DNA from: Locusta migratoria
Taxonomy: Eukaryota; Arthropoda; Insecta; Orthoptera; Acrididae
Assembly: GCA_026315105.1 (NCBI GenBank)
Contig: CM048747.1
Coordinates: 280,617,654-280,681,653 of the forward strand
DNA length: 64,000 nucleotides
Direction: 5' to 3'
The stretch's first letter is position 1. Each line of letters begins with the position of its first letter. The notes beneath the pieces were generated by a model. It searched no databases. It was not told where the DNA came from and saw only the letters and a list, made by a program, of their open reading frames with translations. Below, piece after piece: positions 56,780 through 64,000 of the stretch. The position numbers and the translations under genes are program-made.

Positions 56780-57162
56780 ACCGGCCGCGGTGTCCGAGGG
56801 GACTGAGGCGCTCCAGTCACTATCGGATTTATTTTTCAGATATTCACGGAGTGGTAGAGTTTGACTTAGTGGTTTCCCATCCTCATTTCTAACGCAGGCA
56901 TTCGACTGCCGCTGGCTGAGTTAAAAACTTTTTTTTTTATTACTTATATTGCTTTTATCACCTGCTGGCCGCGATGGCCGAGGGGACTGAGTCGCATCAG
57001 TCACTGTCTGCACGGCCACTACGGTCGGGGGTTCGAATCCTCCCTCGGGCATGGATATTTGTGCCCTCCCTAGTCTTAGGTAGTTCATAAGTAGTTTGTA
57101 AGTCTAGGGACTGATGACCCCGTAGGTAAGTCCCATAAGCTCTACAAACATTTGAACATTTT
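56780..57162 (+). repeat. composite SINE insertion: partial head, 142 bp of other DNA, complete family A SINE
   Basis: One 11-bp duplication gattctacgtc (56769-56779 and 57163-57173) encloses everything. It begins with a 40-bp SINE head (to 56820, ending ccagtcac), continues with 142 bp of unrelated sequence containing a T tract, then a full SINE from 56963 with B box ggttcgaatcc. The two heads differ at about five sites. Confidence 0.85.
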
Positions 57163-57549
57163 GATTCTACGTCTTTTTAAATGTTGCATGAGTTTTTCTT
57201 TGCGTCTGAAATAGCGATATGCCTTGTTGTGTGTACCACGGGGAGTCAGACGCCTCTTTTATTAATTTATTTGGTATAAATATCTCGATTGATACTGATA
57301 TTATGTCTTTGAAAGTACGCCACAACTAATCTACACTCGCGTTTTTGGTTCTGAAAGACTCGAGACTATTACTCTGGAAAGCGTGAAGCGAATTTTTATC
57401 TGCTCTATTGAATAGATATATTTTTCGTAATGTCAGGACATGACAGACTATGGGGGCAGATTCAGCAGGCAAGCAAAGGGTTTTCTTCTGCTACGTACAA
57501 TAATTGTTTTCCTGGCCCATATACAACAGTTGTGTCGTTACACGTATTT

Positions 57550-57847
57550 GTTGAGTGTTGTTGTTGTGGACTTCAGCTCTCCACGCTACCCTGTCCTGTC
57601 CAAGCATCTTCATCTGATAATACGAACGGCAACCTACATCCTTATGAATCTGCTTACTGTATTCATCCCTCGGTCTGCCTCTACGATTTTTACCCCCACA
57701 TGATTCCTTCTTATGCAAAGTTGACGACTCCTTGATGCCTCAGAATGTATCCCACCAACCTATCCCTTCTCTTAGTATATGCCAGAGACTCCTTTTCTCC
57801 CCAATTCTGTTGAGCACCTCTTCATTTGTTACGTGATATACCCATCT
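57550..57847 (-). repeat. RTE-like LINE 3' end, variant
   Basis: ttgttgttgtggacttcagc, then ctctccacgctaccctgtcc and the reversed tail region (tctgcctctacgatttttac). It ends where a SINE begins. The flanking sequence beyond the SINE does not continue the LINE. Confidence 0.85.
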
Positions 57848-58050
57848 GCCGGCCGCGGTGGCCGAGGGGTCTGAGGCGCTTCAGTCACGGTCTGCACGGC
57901 CACTATGGTCGGGGGTTCGAATCACCCCTCGGGCATGGATATTTGTGTCGTCTTTAGTATAAGGTAGTTGATAAGTAGTTTGTAAGTTTAGGGACTGATG
58001 ACCCCGTAGTTAAGTTTCATAAGCTATACAGACATTTGAATATTTTTGAA
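57848..58050 (+). repeat. tRNA-derived SINE, family A
   Basis: A plus-strand copy with B box ggttcgaatca and tail acatttgaatatttttgaac. No clear target duplication. Confidence 0.88.
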
Positions 58051-58382
58051 CACCCCTCTCCCCCAAACCCGACGCTAAAAATGGTGTAACTTTTTGCCAA
58101 ACAATATGTGGGCTGTATGTGTCTAATGTTTACGAGAGAAGAAATAGCGTGAAATCCGGTAGCGATACGATGCCCACTCCTCTCGTATGTAACTAAGGAG
58201 TCTACAAGCCCTTACATCCCCATACGACGTTCGCATCACCATCATCAGTGTCGTGTTTTCTCTCTCCATGCGATGCAGTGGAATTTAATCTACGATAATG
58301 TGCAGATGCTAATAGGGTCTTTAAGCCAACGTCTCTCCTCTTTTTTTCCGGCGAAATACTGACAGTGAAAACTTCGTTCTCC
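58051..58382. other. unassigned intron DNA
   Basis: No gene recognised; a short stretch between two SINEs. Its right end (cttcgttctcc, 58372-58382) is the next SINE's target. Confidence 0.4.
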
Positions 58383-58586
58383 AAATTCAAATGTTCAAAT
58401 GTTCGTAGAGGTTATGGGTCTTAAAAACGAGGTCATCAGTCCCTAAACTTACAAACTACTTATGAACTAGCTAATGCTAAGGACGGCACAAATATCCATG
58501 CCCGAGGGGGGATTAGAACCTCCGACCGTAGTGATTGTGCAGAATGTGACTGGCGCGCCGCAGACCGCTCGGCCACCGCGGCCGGT
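58383..58586 (-). repeat. tRNA-derived SINE, family A
   Basis: A minus-strand copy. Its head differs from the others (ctgcgcgccagtc region missing the usual actgaggcgc). The duplication is cttcgttctcc (58372-58382) and cttcgtcctcc (58587-58597), one mismatch. Confidence 0.9.
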
Positions 58587-58720
58587 CTTCGTCCTCCCCT
58601 AGGATTCGAATCACCTTACATCTGAGTCAAGTGCCACCACACAAGGCAATCGTAAGCTATAGTGGCGGGTTATATTTGAACAATACGGCACGTTTCTGCA
58701 TCAAAGAGACACAAATCAGT

Positions 58721-58925
58721 TCAAAAATGTTCAAATGTTTGTATAGTCTATGGGACTTAACTACGGGGTCATCAGTCCCTAAACTTACAAACTACTTATG
58801 AACTACTTACGAACTAGGACGCCACAAATATACATGTCCGAGGGGGGGGGATTCGAACCCCCGACAGTAGTGGCCGTGCAGACCGTGACTGGAGCGCCTT
58901 AGTCCCCTCGGCCACCGCGGCCGGC
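58721..58925 (-). repeat. tRNA-derived SINE, family A
   Basis: A minus-strand copy with B box ggttcgaatcc and a perfect 11-bp duplication cacaaatcagt (58710-58720 and 58926-58936). Confidence 0.95.
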
Positions 58926-59044
58926 CACAAATCAGTGGTCAGTCTTCTTAGCTTTCTTGTCTGACGTTCAGAACTCACTACAGGATCACAGCACAGCGCT
59001 GAACACACTGCCTCCTGCAGGATCGTGAATTAAGGCGGTACAGT

Positions 59045-59240
59045 GGTTGCCACCGAGACATGTGCGCAGTGATTAGCACACTGGGCACAGCGGTTCATAT
59101 TCGCCTCCGACCATCCAGATTTAGGTTTTGCTTCATTTCCCCAAATCACTCCATGCAAATGCCTGAATGGTTCCTTTGAATGGGTACAGCCGACTTCCTA
59201 TCCCGTCATTAATCTAAACAACCCAGGCTTATGCTCTAAG
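59045..59240 (+). repeat. tRNA-like SINE, family D, just upstream of exon 2
   Basis: gcgcagtgattagcacactg (A-box-like), cggttcatattcgcctccga (mutated B box) and the body gatttaggttttgcttcatt, tgcctgaatggttcctttga, acagccgacttcctatcccg, a body I know from many arthropods. It ends about 60-70 bases before the GMC exon 2 acceptor. Confidence 0.75.
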
Positions 59241-59302
59241 CAACCACAACGTCGATGGGTCGGGCGTTCCTGCCTTGCAGTGGTGTCTGCTGCTGTGTGC
59301 AG

Positions 59303-59492
59303 GTGCCCCAGGAGAACGCGTGCCTGGCCCAAGGCGGGGTGTGCAGTTGGCCCAGAGGCAAGATGATGGGCGGGTCGGGCTCGCTCAACGGCATGATGTA
59401 CACCCGCGGACACCGCGCCATCTACGACAAGTGGAAGAGCGACGGCAACTCCGGCTGGGGCTACGACGACGTGCTGCCCTACTTCATCAAGA
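59303..59492 (+). CDS. Gld-like: GMC-family FAD oxidoreductase, second coding exon
   Basis: It follows acceptor ctgtgtgcag (AG 59301-59302) and opens in phase 0, joining TT to VPQENACLAQGG. It then encodes WPRGKMMGGSGSLNGMMYTR followed by GHRAIYDKW, the first GMC signature (GGS-GSLN, with Met before GG where Leu is more usual), and GNSGWGYDDVLPYFIK. This segment shapes the FAD/substrate pocket (family knowledge). It ends aaga|gtgagt, phase 1, consistent with the conserved KSE that should start the next exon. The next exon is outside the window, so intron 2 is at least 4.5 kb. An upstream cryptic AG (cttgcag, 59280) would shift the frame by 22 bases. Conservation of frame, splice phases and signature across 27 kb supports a live gene. 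Confidence 0.92.
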
Positions 59493-59555
59493 GTGAGTCA
59501 TTTGTGCCTTCAATAGATTCATCCAAAATGATCCAAGTATTTTTCCATTCGTCAT

Positions 59556-59757
59556 GTTCAAATGTTCAAATGTTTGTATAGCTTATGGGACTCAACTACG
59601 GGGCCATCAGTCCCTAAACTTACAAACTACCTACGAACTACTTAATACTAAGGACGTCACAAATTTCCATGCCCGAAGGGGGATTCGAGCCCCCGACCGC
59701 AGTGGCCGTGCAGACCGTGACTGGATCGCCTCAGTCCCCTAGGCCAACGCGGCCGGC
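59556..59757 (-). repeat. tRNA-derived SINE, family A, in intron 2
   Basis: A minus-strand copy starting 64 bp after the exon 2 donor. B box ggctcgaatcc; head ccggccgcgttggcc. The target duplication is unclear. Confidence 0.88.
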
Positions 59758-60593
59758 ATGAATTTCCAGTTCTTTCAAAATGGTCGTGGTCCGAGCTTTA
59801 CGTATTTTATTCAGAATCTTAATATGCTTTTCTATTCGCTCGCCTTATGATATAACATTTCAGGAACATATGCTGAAACAAGCCTGTGGTGGACTATTTT
59901 AACCACCAGGAACCAATAAATAACAATCAGAATAATTCAGCATGACCTCATGAAAGTGCGGGCCCGACAGAGAAAAATATCATGCGGAAACATTCTGAGT
60001 ATCTACGTCTACAAAATGAAGTTGTGAAACTGGCTGTAAGCGTTTAGTACAACACACCGTATCTAACATGGAAGATCATTCCAGCGTTCTTAAAACTAAA
60101 AGCAAGAAATAATATTGTGTACTGCATATGGATCACTGCAGCAAAAATTTGGGATGAAACAAGAAATTACCATGTCGACCACCACGGCCGGCTTTTTCAT
60201 TGTCCGAGAACGACCAACCTACCGTGCTAAATCGACTCAGGAGGTTTTCTGAATGACAAAAATCCGTCTCATTTTGACTAGAATTACCTTTTATATGACC
60301 CTTTTCACTACCATATATTCTCGACAGTGTGACTCAGTGGCTCAGTCGCAAAAGCGCCAGACGGTGATTTCAAAGGTTACCGTTTAGTGTTACATGCACT
60401 CCTGGAAAATGAAAAAAAGAACACCATGAATTCGTCGACCCAACAGAGAAAAAAATTTACTGATACATTCTTGAGTATATTTACAACACGCGATCATGCA
60501 CACAGAGCCATGCTTAATCCTTTCAGTCATGAATTATATTAAAAATGGAATAAAACATGTTTTTGAACTTTTTCATGTTCATAAGACCCTATC
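59758..60593. other. unassigned intron DNA
   Basis: No gene recognised. A fragment ccaccacggccggc at 60178-60192 could be a SINE head relic. Confidence 0.4.
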
Positions 60594-60670
60594 TGTGCGC
60601 CTCGGTTGCACAGTGGTAGAGTGCCAAACTACAAATCCAAAGGTCGCGGGTTCGATCCCCGGAAACGACA
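60594..60670 (+). repeat. tRNA-like sequence, probable SINE head
   Basis: Reads gcctcggttgcacagtggta, gagtgcc, and ggtcgcgggttcgatccccg. The D and T regions look tRNA-like, but the acceptor stem does not pair and the anticodon stem is degraded, so this is not a functional tRNA gene. Confidence 0.6.
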
Positions 60671-61140
60671 GTAGAGGTGCCAAATGTACTCTTGTGGAAT
60701 GGCCTGCCATGAAATTTGCATCTGGTGTCTCTCTTGGGCCAGTCGTAGAGACCGCGCAAGATGACGTTTCATTCGGTCCCAAATTTGCTCAATGGGGAAC
60801 AGATTAAGGGATCTTGCTGGCCAGGGTAGTTGACATACAGCATGAAGAGCACGTTGTGTGGTTGGGGATACATGTGGACGTGCATTGTCCTGTTGGAAAA
60901 ACATATCGCTTTGTAGGTGCATGAAGGGTAGCAAGACGAGCTGAATGATGGTTTCATTGTATCGTGCACTGTTCAATATTCACTCGATCACTTGAGGAAT
61001 CCGGCCAGTGTGGAATATGGCTCCCGACACCATGATGAACGATCATGCCTCCCATTCCGCATCTTCCACTCCCACCCCAACATCGTTGAGCCCGCCTACA
61101 ATGGTGTCGAGATAAGTGCTTGTGAAAGGACAAATTGAGT
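60671..61140 (-). pseudogene. Tc1-like transposase fragment (minus half of a head-to-head pair)
   Basis: The minus strand (60976-60760) encodes SARYNETIIQLVLLPFMHLQ then SDMFFQQDNARPHVSPTTQR and PWPARSLNLFPIEQIWDRMK, the DDE-domain end with QQDNARPH (second catalytic Asp) and the IEQIWD motif (third acidic residue). It runs back to an N-terminal portion near 61140 and is decayed. Confidence 0.85.
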
Positions 61141-61735
61141 TGCTTTGTCTTCATTGATGAGAGTCTTTTCTACCTTGGTGCCAATGATGGTCGTCGATGT
61201 GTATGCCGTCGTGAGAGGAATGCGAAAATCGGGCGTGCATACGACAGAGGCACACGGGGCCGACACCAGGCATCAGGGTGTGGGGTGTCATTTCCTGCGG
61301 TGATCGTCGAGGCAGCATTGAACAGTGTACGCTTCACTGAAACCATCATTCAACTCGTCTTGTTACCGTTCATGCACCAACAAGGCGACATGCTTTTTCC
61401 AACAGGACAATGCACGTCCACATGTATCCTGTACAACCCAAAGTGTTCCTCAAGGTGTACGTCAACTACCCTGGCCAGCATGATCTCCAGATCTGTCAAC
61501 CATTGAGCATGTTAGGGATCGGATAAAACGTCATCTCGCGTGGTATGCACGACCAGCACGAAATTTGACCCAACTGAGACGCTAGGTGGAAACTGCGTTT
61601 GCTATTCCGGAAGTCTACATTCGGCACCTCTACGATCTCTCGGTGGAAGAATTGCTGTTGGCATTGTTGCAAAAGTAGGATATAGACTGTACCAGTGTCG
61701 ACATTGCACACGTTCTTGTGACTGTACTTAGGTGC
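61135..61735 (+). pseudogene. Tc1-like transposase fragment (plus half of a head-to-head pair)
   Basis: The plus-strand frame 61135-61506: FVFIDESLFYLGANDGRRCV (first catalytic Asp in IDES), then SVRFTETIIQLVLLPFMHQQ then a shift at the QQDNA motif (gacaatgcacgtccacatgt). Later pieces extend to about 61735. It shares ETIIQLVLLPFMH with the minus-strand half but belongs to a diverged subfamily. Confidence 0.85.
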
Positions 61736-61929
61736 GTACCCCTCTGTCTGTGTCATCGTGTGTTGTGTACGTCCTCAAGAAAGTGTCAATGAAATTTCCC
61801 TCAAATGGGTCGACGAATTCATGGTGTTCTGTTTTCACGTTCCAGGAGTGTATGTTTTACAGACCTGAAGGTGTCAATTTGAAATTGCGAAACCGGTCAA
61901 TAAACGAATTTGAAATTAGCGATCTTGGA

Positions 61930-62029
61930 AAAAATGTTCAAATGTTTGTAAATCTATCGGATCAAACTACGTGGTCATCAGTCCGTAGCTTACAAACTAC
62001 TTAAACGAAGGTAAACTAACCTAAGGACA

Positions 62030-62085
<56 letters not shown>

Positions 62086-62175
62086 ATGCCCCAGGGAGGA
62101 CTCGAACCTCCGACGGCGAGTAACCGCGCGCTCCGCAGCGAGGCGCCTTATACCGCTCGGCTGCTCCACTGCTGC
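61930..62175 (-). repeat. tRNA-derived SINE, family B, with CA tract
   Basis: A minus-strand copy with a (CA)n tract at 62034-62083 and B box ggttcgagtcc in the minus sense. A perfect 12-bp duplication agcgatcttgga lies at 61918-61929 and 62176-62187. Confidence 0.95.
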
Positions 62176-62187
62176 AGCGATCTTGGA

Positions 62188-64000
62188 TCCTCTGCTTATG
62201 TACAGTCCCATGACAAAATATTATTATTATTAAAATCCTATATATAAGTGGGAAGCTTTTGAAAGGTGTGGATGAGCACAGTTAATATTTCTCGAGGGGA
62301 AGAGGGGGGGGGGGGGGGGGGCGGAAGTCTGACCACTTTCCACTTCCATTTTCCCCTCTCTAAATCCACCCACGTTTGAGCTGTTTAGCCTTTTCCAAGT
62401 GTAATCTGAAGAATTCATGGTGTATCATAATTAACTCTCCGTCAGTTGCACGTTAATTCCAGACGCCATTGCTCGTGGAGATGACAGGCGTTATCGACAA
62501 TATCGCACTTCATTTAGATACATTGAACGGGGCAAGTGAATGATTACATGATTTTATATCTAAATGGAACACATTTAATACACTTACACAATTTAAAATA
62601 TTCTGCCACTTTGTGGTTGAATTTAATAAGCACATTTTATTTACGAGCGAACGTTGAGGTATGTATTCTTCTGTAAGCAACATAATTTTTTAAATTTCAT
62701 TACAAGGACCATGTACAGTAATTTAGGTGATAAAGTGCGAACAAGAATGTTCCACATTCATCCATTTGTTCCATACATTACACCATCTACGAGTTGTTTC
62801 ATGTCACGCTCTTACACAAAAGGTACCACCAACTTCATTGATGTAAATATTACCACATCTGGTGATAATGCATATTGTATTCTCATTTCAAAATAAATGC
62901 GGAATATATATTTTTGCCTCTGTTATAAGATCTTAAATTTTGGATCTAAGTAAATGAGTAAAGATGTTACAAGATCTAGTTCTAACATGGGGAGGATATT
63001 TACTTTTCCTCCATTTAGTTGTTCTATCTTTCCCTTACATCAATTAAAAAGTTCTTCCTCTGAGTCTAATTCAACTTTTTTCAGATATCGTTCTGATATA
63101 TAATCGTGAAAGATTTCACCTACACAATCCTTGTTCTTTGACTGAGCTGTATCGCTGCATATTCATAAGGCATCTCAGATAACCATTCCAGCCAAACATT
63201 GTGGTCTCTACTAAACTCTGTTGGAGTGTTTTTCCCTTTGAAATCACTTCCACAAAGTAAAAGTACAGAGAAAATTACGAAAAACAGGAGATGAACTGCG
63301 ATCAGTTTAAATGAAATATGATTGACACTTGGAAAGCAATGAAAACATACACTTACTTGAGATTGTAACAGCAGTGCTCGCGCGTATGAACAATGTCATC
63401 CAGGCTGCAATAATATTTAATAAACGGTATAACTTGTGTAATTGGAAGTAACCGATGGCTGAGGCTAACAGACAAAGAAGTGATGGCATGGAAGTTCTTC
63501 GTTTGTCAAGACGATTCTCAGTAATGGTAAAAACACCGAAAAGGTATAACTATTGAAATGCCTCATCAGCATAAAAAAACTATCCCAGTGGCTGTTACGG
63601 AAGCAAATAAGCCAATATATAGAGATTTGGTGCACCCTGATTTTCACAGGAAACGCCCCAGAATAAAAACCAGCCGTTCACCAGTTACATGGACTGACGT
63701 GTCTAAGAATGTATTTGTTGACATAACAACTTTGGAAAAGAAGGCAATTAACTATGGTGTTCTGGGTAGATTACAGATCATTGAAAGTCTTGGTATCGTT
63801 CCTTCTGTCAACAACATCAATAATAGAATGTAAATAAAGGACGGACCGGGAGTAGAAAGCTTTTAGGTGAAGATGAAGAAGATCCAGAATATGACCCTTA
63901 CCATTGTATTGCTCACTTTGGAGTCTAAAGATATGTTTGTGAATTGTTATAAAAAATTAACACTTTTGTAGCTATTTTTTATATGACAATTGACTGAACC
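62188..64000. other. unassigned intron DNA, with one 92-codon open frame
   Basis: AT-rich, with a G tract (62305-62322). A plus-strand open frame at 63558-63836 (VAVTEANKPIYRDLVHPDFH, then VTWTDVSKNVFVDITTLEKK) has no motif I recognise and no splice context tying it to the GMC gene. It may be a remnant of an unknown element or chance. Minus-strand frames in this region are short and also unsupported. Confidence 0.3.

Larger units (their letters stand above)
54715..57430 (-). mobile_element. CR1-type LINE, long minus-strand copy with two SINE insertions
   Basis: The 3' end microsatellite (acatctacacctacatctac) is at 54716-54760. Going up: RT C-terminus QRLRFIGRTLRRCTSSIRET (55045-55269), RT core (55645-55851), RT N-terminal part (56073-56342), then upstream pol sequence (56560-56760 and 57163-57430, with SDSPWYTQQGISLFQT). 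Stops and shifts are spread throughout. The endonuclease and ORF1 are missing; it ends near 57430. Confidence 0.88.

Noticed and set aside
59255..59302. Open frame upstream of exon 2 as coding sequence
   Set aside because: The family homology starts exactly at the acceptor ctgtgtgcag; the upstream part is intron/SINE-flank sequence without similarity.
60594..60670. Functional tRNA gene
   Set aside because: The acceptor stem does not pair and the anticodon stem is degraded.

Overview
The window looks like nuclear DNA from an insect with a very large, repeat-rich genome. The GMC oxidoreductase exons are insect glucose-dehydrogenase-like. The short repeats (tRNA-headed SINEs ending near acatttgaacatttt, a LINE ending in cagtctccggactgaag plus aacaac, and a CR1-type LINE ending in an acatctacat microsatellite) look to me like those of grasshoppers or locusts such as Schistocerca. 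That assignment is from memory of such genomes and is an inference. There are no bacterial operons, no CRISPR array and no convincing intact tRNA or rRNA gene.

The only host gene I can support is a plus-strand GMC-family FAD oxidoreductase. Its first coding exon is 31911-32285 (125 codons: N-terminal segment, FAD-binding GAGPAG). Its second coding exon is 59303-59492 (GMC signature region). They join in phase 0 across a 27,017-bp intron, and the gene continues past the right edge. An acceptor at 31857 shows that the 5'UTR is split, so upstream exon(s) lie further left; a CpG-rich block near 2690-3112 that ends in a good donor is a speculative candidate.

Nearly everything else is transposon sequence, much of it nested. 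Region by region:
- 1-7 kb: SINEs, LINE tails, and a Tc1/mariner element with a TA duplication (4277-6099).
- 8.7-10.5 kb: an element with 410-444 bp terminal inverted repeats, hit at its end by a SINE.
- 13.8-15.9 kb: CR1 sequence holding a SINE that holds a hAT.
- 16.8-20.1 kb: 5' half of an RTE-like LINE, then a Tc1 piece with a hAT MITE inside.
- 20-27 kb: unassigned DNA, an 18-bp hairpin-motif series, a foldback, two related Tc1 copies and LINE tails.
- 28-31.5 kb: a CR1 copy (ORF1 esterase, endonuclease, RT, two 5'UTR monomers) inside a Tc1.
- Intron 1 of the GMC gene (32.3-59.3 kb): an element made of both ends of the RTE-like LINE, an inverted SINE pair, a frameshifted RT, a Tc1 split by a SINE, a 615-bp palindrome, a 214-bp MITE, a 146-bp tandem array, a possible solo LTR, a deep LINE/CR1/hAT/SINE nest, and a long CR1 copy with two SINE insertions.
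- 59.5-64 kb: start of intron 2, with SINEs, two head-to-head Tc1 fragments and unassigned AT-rich DNA.

Target-site duplications for most SINEs and DNA elements let many insertions be ordered in time. No transposon copy here looks intact. I see no new multi-gene system. The most unusual structures are the LINE-ends element beside exon 1, the hAT that keeps a BED finger, the chimeric Tc1, the composite SINE insertion and the large palindromes.
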